Source: Gordonia liuliyuniae (GTDB lineage: Bacteria; Actinomycetota; Actinomycetes; Mycobacteriales; Mycobacteriaceae). From it: a stretch of DNA of 64,000 bases. Made by a program: the position numbers and the translations under genes. The stretch covers positions 124,001 to 188,000 of the forward strand of contig NZ_JAKKOT010000001.1 of assembly GCF_021739025.1 (NCBI RefSeq). Reading direction: 5' to 3'. Position 1 is the stretch's first letter; each line of letters opens with the position of its first letter. The notes beneath the pieces were generated by a model, which was given only the letters and a program-made list of their open reading frames with translations, did not search any database and had not been told where the DNA came from. Below, piece after piece: positions 41,037 to 48,944 of this stretch.

Positions 41037-43208
41037 GTGACGAAAGCCGGATCGATCAGCGGACCCCAGTCGCACCCGACACCGAACGAGGATGCGGCCG
41101 CCGGAACGAACTCGGGATACCGCCTCGACCTCGACGGTCTGCGTGGCATCGCGATCTTCCTCGTCGCGATCTTTCACGTCTGGTTCGGCCGGGTGTCCGG
41201 CGGCGTCGACGTCTTCCTCACCCTCTCCGGCTACTTCTTCGTAGCGTCACTGCTCAAGCACGTCATCAGGACGAATCCGTCCGACCAGAGCTGGTCGGTG
41301 GCGATCAACCCGTGGCCGCGACTGTCGAGAATGCTCCGCCGCCTCGTTCCGGCACTGTTCCTGCTCCTCGCCGCGGTCGCCGCCCTGACCTGGTGGCTGA
41401 TGCCGTCGACGCGGTGGGCGCCACTCGGCAAAGAACTCGTCGCCTCGGCCTTCTACTACCAGAACTATCATCTGGCGTTCGCCTCCCAGGACTACGGCGC
41501 AGCCGACTCCGCAGTCAGCCCGCTCCAGCACCTGTGGTCGATGGCGATGCAGGGCCAGTTCTTCTTCATCACGATCGTCTGTGCGCTCGCCCTCGGCGGC
41601 CTGTTGAAGCTCGGCGCCCGATTCTGGCCGGTGTTGGGCAGGCCCAAGGTGATCACCGGCGTCGTCGGAGGCAGCCTCGCATTCGTCGCGCTGGTGTCCT
41701 TCGCGTGGGCCAACTATCGGCACGGAATCAACCAGCCGTTCAACTATTACGACACGATCGCCCGCGTGTGGGAGCCGATCACCGGCGGACTGCTCGCCAT
41801 CTGGATGCCGCGGATCAAGCTGGCCGACTGGCTGCGAACGGTGCTCACCGCGGCCGCCGTCGTCCTCATCGCATCATCGGGTATCTGGATCACCGGCGTC
41901 GAGCAGTACCCGGCGTACATGGCGCTCGTGCCCGCAGGCTCCACGCTGCTGCTGATCTGGCTCGGCTCGTCGGCCACCGCACCCCGCCGGATCCCGGGCA
42001 ACGACCTGTCCCCCGGCGGCCGCGTCCTCGCCCACCCGTGGATCGTCTGGCTCGGCTCCATCGCCTACGCCCTCTACCTGTGGCACTGGCCGCTGCTGAT
42101 CTTCTACATGGCGTGGCGTTTCAAGGACGACGTCTCGTTCATCGAAGGCACCGCGATCCTCATCGCGTCGGTGATCATCGCGTGGGTCACGACCAAGTTC
42201 GTCGAAGCGCCGTTGCGCGCCGGCCGCGGCGACGGATTCTCCACGCGGTACCGCAAGATCATGGCCGTCGGGCTGGTCGTCGCCACCCTGTTCGCGCTCG
42301 GCAGCGCCGGGTACTGGGAGTACCGCGCCGACCACCGGTACGTCGACACCACGAACCTCAACCCGCGCGACTACCCGGGGGCACGCGCGTTCCTCAGCGA
42401 CTTCCCGACACCCGCCATCGAGGCGGTCCCGTCACCGGAGGCCGCCGAAGGCGATTGGCCGATCAACCACCGCCCCCACTTCTCCAACTTCGGCGACCCC
42501 TCCATCAAGGTCGGCGTCTACGGCGACCCGAAGGCCACACGGACGATCGCCGTCGTCGGCGGATCGCACTCCGAGCATTGGATGACGGCTCTCGACGTGA
42601 TCGGCAAGAAGCGTGGCTTCCGCGTCACCACCTATATGAAGGCCGGGTGCGCGATGAGCACCGAAGCCGCCGTCGAGTTCAACGGCCGACTGCTCACCGA
42701 ATGCAACGACTGGTCGCAACGGGTCGCCGACCGACTGGACGAGGACAAGCCGGACGTCGTGTTCACGACCGCCTCGCGGCCCGCCGACGACGGCCCCGGC
42801 GACGTTACGCCGAAGGGCTACCTCGACTACTTCAGTTTGTTCCGCGATCGCGGCCAGAAGGTGATCGCCGTCCGTGACACCCCGTGGACGCACGGTCCGA
42901 TGGTCCCCCGCGATTGCATCGCAGCAGGTGAGAGTCCGGACGTGTGCGGTGTCTCGCGCGAACGCGCGCTCTCGGACGTCAGCCCGATCGACGCGATCGC
43001 CGACGACTTCCCGAACATCACGTTCCTCGACTACAGCGACGCGTTCTGCCGGGACGGCTACTGCCCGGCAGTGGTGGGCAACATACTCGTCTGGCACGAC
43101 ACCCACCATCTGACGACTGCCTTCGTCCGCAGCCTGATCCCGTACCTGGACGCCGACATCGGACAGGCGACCCAGTGGTGGCCGCTCCAGCCGCCCATGT
43201 TCCGGTAG
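41037..43208 (+). CDS. OafA/YrhL-type acyltransferase with C-terminal SGNH-like domain
   Basis: Membrane acyltransferase of 723 residues that O-acylates a surface glycan or lipid. The Acyl_transf_3 domain (~25-400, ten or eleven helices) starts with YRLDLDGLRGIAIFLVAIFH (motif RLDLDGLRG plus catalytic His) and VSGGVDVFLTLSGYFF. Later AYALYLWHWPLLIFYMAWRF (~345) is conserved. A periplasmic SGNH-like domain (~460-720) has VVGGSHSEHWMTAL (block I Ser), and DTHHLTTAFVRSLIPYLD with the C-terminal D-x-x-H. I prefer the GTG at 41037, because TAGCAT ends seven bases before it (leaderless); an in-frame ATG at 41007 is an alternative. The glycan is unknown. Confidence 0.88.
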   Translation: MTKAGSISGPQSHPTPNEDAAAGTNSGYRLDLDGLRGIAIFLVAIFHVWFGRVSGGVDVFLTLSGYFFVASLLKHVIRTNPSDQSWSVAINPWPRLSRMLRRLVPALFLLLAAVAALTWWLMPSTRWAPLGKELVASAFYYQNYHLAFASQDYGAADSAVSPLQHLWSMAMQGQFFFITIVCALALGGLLKLGARFWPVLGRPKVITGVVGGSLAFVALVSFAWANYRHGINQPFNYYDTIARVWEPITGGLLAIWMPRIKLADWLRTVLTAAAVVLIASSGIWITGVEQYPAYMALVPAGSTLLLIWLGSSATAPRRIPGNDLSPGGRVLAHPWIVWLGSIAYALYLWHWPLLIFYMAWRFKDDVSFIEGTAILIASVIIAWVTTKFVEAPLRAGRGDGFSTRYRKIMAVGLVVATLFALGSAGYWEYRADHRYVDTTNLNPRDYPGARAFLSDFPTPAIEAVPSPEAAEGDWPINHRPHFSNFGDPSIKVGVYGDPKATRTIAVVGGSHSEHWMTALDVIGKKRGFRVTTYMKAGCAMSTEAAVEFNGRLLTECNDWSQRVADRLDEDKPDVVFTTASRPADDGPGDVTPKGYLDYFSLFRDRGQKVIAVRDTPWTHGPMVPRDCIAAGESPDVCGVSRERALSDVSPIDAIADDFPNITFLDYSDAFCRDGYCPAVVGNILVWHDTHHLTTAFVRSLIPYLDADIGQATQWWPLQPPMFR

Positions 43209-43236
43209 GCGGCTCCAGCGGCGGACAGGTGAGCAT

Positions 43237-43812
43237 TCAGGAGGGCATTTTCAGACGGCACCGCACCGAGGCTGTCGGCGACGTCCCGTCCGCCGCGACG
43301 AGCACCACGTCGTAGCGGCCCGCCGCCCGGCAGTCGAGGAGCGCCCTGACCGGCGACGCCGACCGCAGGACGTACGGCCCGAGCGCGTCACTGCGAGCCT
43401 GGTCGAACTCGAACGTGGCAGGTTCCGGCGACGTCCCGCCGGCCAGCACGATCGACGCCGACGTGCCGTCTCTCTCGGCGACGGTGATCAGCACTCCCCC
43501 GTCGTCGTCCAAGAGAGACGCGCCGACAGCGAGCGCGGAAACGACGCCTGCCGCACCGCCGTCGACGTCGAAGGTGCGCAGACAGCCCGTCGCACCGATC
43601 CCGTCACGGACCGCCTCCGACACCGACCCGACGCCGCGCCGATCAGCAGGGACTGCGCCGACATGGATCACGGCGGCGATCGCCGAGACCGGGAAGCGGG
43701 CGTCGTGCAACGCTGCGTACGCCGCCCGCACCGGGACTACCGAGGGTACGGCGACGCCTGCGGTCACCGCGAGACCGGCCACGTCCAATCCGGGTGTTCC
43801 GGTCGTCACCAT
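43237..43812 (-). CDS. KAS III/thiolase-fold-like protein lacking the catalytic cysteine
   Basis: Protein of 191 residues that I cannot name securely. It resembles half of a beta-ketoacyl synthase III: VRAAYAALHDARFPVSAIAAVIHVG (~28-52), then GATGCLRTFDVDGGAAGVVSALAVG (~73-97), which mirrors the FabH segment around the active-site Cys. At the expected Cys position the sequence reads DGGAAG, so no nucleophile is present. Then follow LITVAERDG and ASIVLAGG (a FabH-like turn), but the second half with the His/Asn pair is missing. Probably a decayed or non-catalytic thiolase-fold protein. It is convergent with the acyltransferase gene. Confidence 0.6.
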   Translation of the reverse strand: MVTTGTPGLDVAGLAVTAGVAVPSVVPVRAAYAALHDARFPVSAIAAVIHVGAVPADRRGVGSVSEAVRDGIGATGCLRTFDVDGGAAGVVSALAVGASLLDDDGGVLITVAERDGTSASIVLAGGTSPEPATFEFDQARSDALGPYVLRSASPVRALLDCRAAGRYDVVLVAADGTSPTASVRCRLKMPS

Positions 43813-43873
43813 GCGCTCACGCTATTCCGGCTGCGCCGGACGCCTATTCGCTTGAATGACGCCGCACTCGACG

Positions 43874-44518
43874 TCAGCGCGCACGCAGTGAATCGACGAC
43901 GGCGCGGGGCCGCGAACCGAGGGATTCACGCAGGTGGTTGCGGAGCACGCTGAAGATCGAACAGTGACCGCAGGGGGCGATCACGCCCGTCGCGTCCAGC
44001 CCGTACGCGTCGCACAGCATCACGGCACGGCCCACGTGAAAGTTCTGGGTGACGATCAACGCTGATCGAATCCCGAAGCGGTCGGCGGCACGCTCACAGG
44101 TGGCGGCCGTGTTGAGCCCGAGACCGTCGTCGACGATCGCTGTCGGCGGAATGCCTGCGCTCTCCAGATAGGCGCGCATCACCCGGACTTCGTTGCCTGC
44201 ATCGTCGGCATCGTTGCCCGACACGAGAATCCGGTCGGCGCGCCGCTCGCGGTACAGGTCGACTGCGACGTCGAGGCGGGCACGAACGTAGTCGCCCGGC
44301 TGTCCGTCGTCGACTTTCGAGCCGAGGACGATCACCGTGTGCGGTGCGCCGTCGGGGACCTCGTCGGAGCCGACCACCCGGCCGCGCGAAGCGACGGCCA
44401 CCCACGCTGACGTGACCGCGACCAGCACTTCCACGACGACGACCGCCAGTAACACGAGGAGTCCGAACCGGCGTCGACTGAGCACCCGTTCACGGTAGTG
44501 GGCGCCGCTGCGGGGCAC
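43874..44518 (-). CDS. SanA/YdcF family protein (DUF218)
   Basis: Membrane-anchored protein of 214 residues. One N-terminal helix (~17-40: RFGLLVLLAVVVVEVLVAVT), then a DUF218 domain: HTVIVLGSKVDDGQPGDYVR (~63-82), RADRILVSGNDADDAGNEVR (~97-116), GLNTAATCERAADRF and VTQNFHVGRAVMLCDAYGLD (~151-170). SanA-type proteins affect envelope permeability in other bacteria; the reaction is not established. The GTG at 44518 is used; a GTG at 44485 immediately before the helix is equally possible. It is divergent from the WS/DGAT gene. Confidence 0.85.
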   Translation of the reverse strand: MPRSGAHYRERVLSRRRFGLLVLLAVVVVEVLVAVTSAWVAVASRGRVVGSDEVPDGAPHTVIVLGSKVDDGQPGDYVRARLDVAVDLYRERRADRILVSGNDADDAGNEVRVMRAYLESAGIPPTAIVDDGLGLNTAATCERAADRFGIRSALIVTQNFHVGRAVMLCDAYGLDATGVIAPCGHCSIFSVLRNHLRESLGSRPRAVVDSLRAR

Positions 44519-44621
44519 TCAATCGTGCGGGACCGGCTGCCCGAATCAGACTTTGTGCGTCGTGTCACAATTGGGGCCGATCGTGCGTGGTGGGCGCACG
44601 CGTGAGGGAGGGAGACCCGAC

Positions 44622-46046
44622 ATGCAGTACATGCCGGTCACCGATTCGATGTTCTTGATCGCGGAGACCCGCGATCAGCCGATGCACGTCGGTGGACTGC
44701 AGTTGTTCGTCCCGCGCGAGGGACAGACCCCCGACGATCTCGCTGAGGAGATGGCGGAGAAGTTCCACGTCCCGAGCGGCGACGTCTCGTCGATGTTTTT
44801 GAAACGCCCGGCGACTCCCGCCCAGATCGCCGGCTACACGGCGTGGTCGTACGACGATGACATCGACATGGACTACCACGTGCGCCGCGCCATCCTGCCT
44901 CGGCCGGGCGCCATCCGCGACCTGCTGCAATACGTGTCCCTCAACCACGGGGGCCTCCTCGATCGGCGTCGCCCGATGTGGGAGTCCCACATCATCGAAG
45001 GCTTGGCCGACGGTCGGATCGCGGTGTACACGAAGATCCACCATTCGGTGGTGGACGGCGTGACCTCGCTGCGGCTGCTGCAGCGGTGTCTGTCGACGGA
45101 CCCCGACGACCGGTCGGGCACCGCGGTCTGGGACGAACGGCCGAAGCGCCGGCGCCGTGCGGAGAAGGACGCGCAGAAGCAGACCGAGAAGGCCGAACCC
45201 AAAGCGAAGGGCCTGCTGTCGTCCATCACGGGCGCCGTCGCGCAGGTCGTCGACGTCGCCGACCAGGTGGTCGGGCTGGCGCCGGCCGCGGCGAAGATCG
45301 CCGTCGCCGGTGTCACCGACAAGGATTACGTCGCGCCGCTGAAGCAGGCCCCGAGCACCATCCTCAACGTGTCAATCGGATCGGCGCGACGCTTCGCTGC
45401 GCAAGACTGGCCGATCGAACGACTCCGTGCCGTCGGAAAAGCCCAGGGCATGACATTGAACGACGTGATGGTCGCAATGTGCTCCGGCGCTCTGCGCACG
45501 TATCTGGCCGACCAGGACGCGCTGCCCGACGAGTCGCTGATCGCCGTGCAACCGGTGTCCTTGCACAGCGACGGTGATTCGGACGGCAACTCGATCACCG
45601 CGATCGCCGTGCGGATGGCGACCGATCTCGCCGACCCCGCCGAACGAGTCGCCGCGATCAAGGCGTCGACCGACAGCGCGAAGGCCGCAGTTCGCGGCCT
45701 CCGTCCCCTGCAGGCTCTGGCGCTCGGCGCGGCGATCGTCTGGCCGCTCGCATTCACCACGATTCCTGGGTTCGTCCAGTACACGCCGTCCGGCTTCAAC
45801 CTGATGATCTCGAGCGTCCCCGGCCCCGAAGAGCAGTTGTACTGGAACGGCGCCCGGCTCGACGGCTGCTACCCGGTGTCGATTCCCCTCGAGGGGATGG
45901 CGTTGAACATCACGATCGCCACGATCTCCGGCAAAGCCAACTTCGGTGTCACCGGCGCGCGCGCCGAACTCCCCAGTCTTCAGCGCATCCTCGACCATCT
46001 GGAGACGACCCTCGCCGAGCTGGAGGCTCTGCCGCCGAAGGCCTAG
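44622..46046 (+). CDS. Wax ester synthase/acyl-CoA:diacylglycerol acyltransferase (WS/DGAT)
   Basis: Membrane-associated acyltransferase of 474 residues that makes triacylglycerol or wax esters from acyl-CoA. The start MPVTDSMFLIAETRDQPMHV is the family pattern. The catalytic motif HHSVVDG is at 140-146. It has PLNxxI-like tolerance at ~245 (KQAPSTILNVSIGSARRFAA), LNDVMVAMCSGALRTYL (~283-299), and the ISSVPGPEEQLYWNGARLDG block (~402-421). A charged linker (~180-205, RPKRRRRAEKDAQKQTEKAE) is an insertion within the usual domain. GAGGGAGGGAGACC precedes the ATG. Storage lipid formation is typical of Gordonia, Rhodococcus and mycobacteria. Substrate preference is not visible. Confidence 0.94.
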   Translation: MQYMPVTDSMFLIAETRDQPMHVGGLQLFVPREGQTPDDLAEEMAEKFHVPSGDVSSMFLKRPATPAQIAGYTAWSYDDDIDMDYHVRRAILPRPGAIRDLLQYVSLNHGGLLDRRRPMWESHIIEGLADGRIAVYTKIHHSVVDGVTSLRLLQRCLSTDPDDRSGTAVWDERPKRRRRAEKDAQKQTEKAEPKAKGLLSSITGAVAQVVDVADQVVGLAPAAAKIAVAGVTDKDYVAPLKQAPSTILNVSIGSARRFAAQDWPIERLRAVGKAQGMTLNDVMVAMCSGALRTYLADQDALPDESLIAVQPVSLHSDGDSDGNSITAIAVRMATDLADPAERVAAIKASTDSAKAAVRGLRPLQALALGAAIVWPLAFTTIPGFVQYTPSGFNLMISSVPGPEEQLYWNGARLDGCYPVSIPLEGMALNITIATISGKANFGVTGARAELPSLQRILDHLETTLAELEALPPKA

Positions 46047-46063
46047 TCGCGGCCCGGCTCGAC

Positions 46064-46100
46064 GAACGGAGTCGGACCCGTCGAGGGTCCGACTCCGTTC
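46064..46100. terminator. Bidirectional terminator, perfect 16-bp stem
   Basis: GAACGGAGTCGGACCC (46064-46079) pairs perfectly with 46085-46100 around a 5-base loop, between the convergent WS/DGAT and secreted-repeat-protein genes, 17 and 14 bases from the stops. Confidence 0.85.
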
Positions 46101-46114
46101 ATCTCAGCCGAGGG

Positions 46115-47587
46115 TCACGCGGCGGCCGATGCGGCATCTTCTTCGGTAGCTGGGGTCTCGTCGGCTGGGGTCTCGTCGGCTGGGGTCTCGTCGGCTGGGG
46201 TCTCGTCGGCTGGGGTCTCGTCGGCTGGGGTCTCGTCGGCTGGAGTCTCGTCGGCTGGAGTCTCGTCGGCTGGAGTCTCGTCGGCTGGAGTCTCAGCCTC
46301 GGGGGTCTCGTCGGCTGGGGTCTCTTGGGCTGGGGCCTCTTCAACGACTGTCTCGTCCTCCGACGGAGCCGTCTCTGTCTCGGTGGGGGTTGTCTCGGTC
46401 TCGGTGGGGGTTGTCCCTGTCTCGGTGGGGGTTGTGTCGGTGGGAGCCTCGACAGTTCCGTCCGACTCGGCCGGAGTATTCACCGTGACTTCTTCGGTGC
46501 CGACCGCGGCGCCGGGGGCCGCGGCGGCGGGGGCCTCGGCGTCTGCGGCCTCCGTCGGAGCACTCTTCGCTGCGACAACCGTGGACTTCGCGGTGGTCAC
46601 CGTGCCCTTCGCGCCGAACAGGTCCGTCTCGATCTTCGGTCCGTCGTCGGACATCACGATGCGGATGAGGTCATCGGTGAACTTCGGGATGATGTTCGCG
46701 CCCAGGAGTTCCATGATCTCTTTCGAGATCGGCAGCTCGATGCCCAGCGACTCCTGGACTGCGCTGAAGTCCGCGAGCACCTTCAGCGGGTTGCCGAGAG
46801 CCAGCGAGAGAGGGTTCTTGATGGCGTAGACGACTGGGCCGTCGCCCTCCTGTGACTTCTGGAAGATGAATAGCACGCTGGTGCACGACGAGAGGTTGGC
46901 GCCGGTCGTCGGGTCCGTCACGGTCGCCGAGCCGTAGACCGCGGTACAGATCGACTGGGCCTCGTTCAAGTCGCCGTTGCCCGATGCTGCCGCGACACCG
47001 CCGAGTGCGATAGCGGTGGCGTCGTTCCCGAGGCCGACGGCCAGCGCGATGCCACCGGGCAACGCCTTCGCGTTCGCCTGGGCGTCACCGATTCCGGCCG
47101 CCAGCGCGAACCCGCCGAGATTCGCATGGGCCAGGCCGGTGGCACCCAGACCGCCGATGCCGATCGCGCCGCTCAGAACGTAGTCGGCGATCGCCGTTCC
47201 GGTACCGCCCACGCCCATGGCAGACGCGAAGCCGCTACCGGAGATCGTCGCGCTGCCCGGGAACAACAGGCTCGGGTTCCACTGTGAGCCGAGATCGAGG
47301 GGCAGCGCGATGGCCTTGTTCAGATCGCCCAGCTTGATGCCGAGGTCGGGTGCGAGGAGGCCGAGGATGGCGTCGGCGCCCTGGGCGATCACGGACGGAG
47401 TTGCGGTGGAGCAGTCGACGGACCATTTGAGGACGGTGTCGCTGGTCCGCCCCTCGCCCGGGTCGCACGAGTAGGTGGGCAGAGCGGTCGTCTCGGCTGC
47501 GGATGCCGGGGCCGCCATGCCGCCTGCGATCAGGGTCGCCGAGGCGAATGTCGCCAGGAGTCCCTTATGGAGTGTCGACTTCTCCAC
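46115..47587 (-). CDS. Secreted protein with glycine-rich middle and PADET-repeat tail
   Basis: Exported protein of 490 residues in no family I recognise. A Sec signal is clear: LHKGLLATFASATLIAGGMA (~6-25) with likely cleavage after ASA at ~31. The mature part has a cysteine-containing N-domain (YSCDPGEGRTSD, SVDCSTATPSVIAQGADAIL), a glycine/alanine-rich stretch of ~110 residues (~100-215), then CTAVYGSATV, SSCTSVLFIFQKSQEGDGPV, FTDDLIRIVMSDDGPKIETD and LFGAKGTV (~225-335). The tail is low-complexity (A, P, T, E) and ends in PADET repeats, possibly a wall-spanning or glycosylated stalk. GTG 47587 follows AAGGAGTTGAC. A decayed paralogue lies just upstream. The absence of a C-terminal anchor suggests a loosely attached or released protein. 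Confidence 0.75.
   Translation of the reverse strand: MEKSTLHKGLLATFASATLIAGGMAAPASAAETTALPTYSCDPGEGRTSDTVLKWSVDCSTATPSVIAQGADAILGLLAPDLGIKLGDLNKAIALPLDLGSQWNPSLLFPGSATISGSGFASAMGVGGTGTAIADYVLSGAIGIGGLGATGLAHANLGGFALAAGIGDAQANAKALPGGIALAVGLGNDATAIALGGVAAASGNGDLNEAQSICTAVYGSATVTDPTTGANLSSCTSVLFIFQKSQEGDGPVVYAIKNPLSLALGNPLKVLADFSAVQESLGIELPISKEIMELLGANIIPKFTDDLIRIVMSDDGPKIETDLFGAKGTVTTAKSTVVAAKSAPTEAADAEAPAAAAPGAAVGTEEVTVNTPAESDGTVEAPTDTTPTETGTTPTETETTPTETETAPSEDETVVEEAPAQETPADETPEAETPADETPADETPADETPADETPADETPADETPADETPADETPADETPATEEDAASAAA
46156..46320 (-). repeat. 15-bp coding tandem repeat (11 units, PADET)
   Basis: Eleven head-to-tail 15-base units (plus-strand unit TCTCGTCGGCTGGGG). Units 1-5 are identical, 6-9 share one G-to-A change, the tenth (46291-46305) is degenerate and the last again matches. 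They encode PADET. The near-identity suggests recent slippage and a variable number between strains. Confidence 0.95.
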
Positions 47588-47696
47588 GTCAACTCCTTCT
47601 TCTATGTGGTTCCTGTCCGGAACACGGAGATCGCGAGAAATGGCCACGACCGGTTCCGACGCTAAGCCGAGGAGTTACTCGCGAGTAGGGAATCGC

Positions 47697-48646
47697 TCAA
47701 CCGGAGTGTTCTACGGCACATTTTCGCCGGGGAATGCGATAGATCATGCCGATGCAGGATGTGACGTTCCGCTCGGACCGCCTGTGATCATCGTTCAGCA
47801 CGGCTCGGAACACGAGGGTCAACGGCACCACGAAACAACAGAACGGAGCCGTCTCGGCCTCAGCCTCGGCGACAGGGGCCTCTGCGGCGGGAGCCTCTAC
47901 CTCGATCGCGTCCTCCGACTCGGCCGGAGCGCCTGCCGTCACGTCACCCGCGGTGACCGCGTCGTCAGTGACCGCGTCGGCAGCGACTGCGTCATCGTCC
48001 GCAGCCTGGGGCGACGTGTGCTTCGCCGCGAGAGCAGTCGGCGTCGCAGTGGTCGCCGCGTCCTTCGCGCCGAACAGGTCCGTCTCGATCTTCGGTCCGT
48101 CGTCGGACATCACGATGCGGATGAGGTCGTCGGTGAACGTCGGCATGAAGCCGACGCCGAGGAGATCGGTGACCGCCTTCGGGAACGGCAGTTCCAACCC
48201 CAGTTGCTCGGCCATGCCGATCACCGGCAACAGTTCAGCGAGCGGTGACGCAAGCGCGAGGGAGAACGGGTTCTTGACGGCGTACACCACCGGGCCGTCG
48301 CCCTGCTGCGATTGTTGGAAGATGAACAGGACACTGGTGCAGGATGAGAGATTGTCGCCGCCGTCGCTGACCGACGCGGTCCCGTACAACGCAGTGCACA
48401 CGGTGCTCGCTGACGACTGCCCGGCGAGGAGCCGGAAATCGTCGCATCGCCGGTGAGAATGCCGAGCACCCCGATTGCGAACGCCTTGTTGAGATCGCTC
48501 AGCTTGAGGCCGAGGTCGGGCGCCACCAGCGCGATGAGCGCATCCGCGCCTTGCGCGATGAGCGAAGGGCTGGCTGCCGTGCAGTCGACAGAACCACCGA
48601 GGAGCCACTCGGTTTTCGTCAGGACATCCGCATTCACGGCACGCAT
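47697..48646 (-). pseudogene. Frameshifted paralogue of the 46115-47587 secreted protein
   Basis: Remnant of a second copy of the upstream-related secreted protein. The first part is in one frame (48646 to about 48427: SVDCTAASPSLIAQGADALI, LVAPDLGLKLSDLNKAF, GDATISGS). It then continues in another frame (CTALYGTASVSD, LSSCTSVLFIFQQSQQGDGP, FTDDLIRIVMSDDGPKIETD, LFGAKDAAT). The break removes the whole glycine-rich middle and changes frame. No signal peptide precedes the first part. The C-terminus loses the PADET tail and runs into unrelated sequence ending at 47697. Alanine/valine-rich linker sequence (VAADAVTDDAVTAGDVTAGA) remains. A sequencing error alone would not explain the missing middle. 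Confidence 0.75.
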
Positions 48647-48775
48647 GCGCCTCGTCAAGGTGAGAACTGTGCCACCGTCGCCGCGGTCGCCTCTCGCACC
48701 CATGCGCCCTTGTCCGACGTCACACGAACTCCACCGTGTGTGAACTTGGCCCACACCCTACTGGCGAGTAACATT

Positions 48776-48789
48776 AGGTTTGGAAACCT
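48776..48789. promoter_or_regulatory. Palindrome AGGTTT-GG-AAACCT upstream of etfD
   Basis: Perfect 6-bp inverted repeat with 2-base spacer, 155 bases upstream of the etfD start, in the gap to the divergent pseudogene. It resembles an iron-regulator (DtxR/IdeR) half-site pattern, but the spacing is one base off. Function unknown. Confidence 0.35.
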
Positions 48790-48944
48790 GGAAGCCGTTG
48801 CAACCTGCGAAGTTAGGTAATCCTTGGCGGCGCACGACGGGGGCGAAGCCTTACGGTTACCAGGAGAAAAACGTCGACTTAGACGCGGGCATCGGCCGCT
48901 CACGTCGAGTCTTGGTACGACCTGAAGAAAGGCCGGTACTTCCA

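Noticed and set aside
46156-46320. Short tandem repeats as a CRISPR array
   Set aside because: Units are 15 bases with no spacers, keep one frame and encode PADET within a signal-peptide-bearing gene.
48221-48754. 177-codon frame as an independent gene
   Set aside because: Its first part continues in another frame as the same paralogous protein; the end is shadow sequence. Annotated as part of a pseudogene.
48774-48792. IdeR/DtxR iron box upstream of etfD
   Set aside because: The palindrome AGGTTT-GG-AAACCT has even symmetry, one base different from the odd-centred 19-bp iron box, and the outer bases do not match; listed only as a palindrome.
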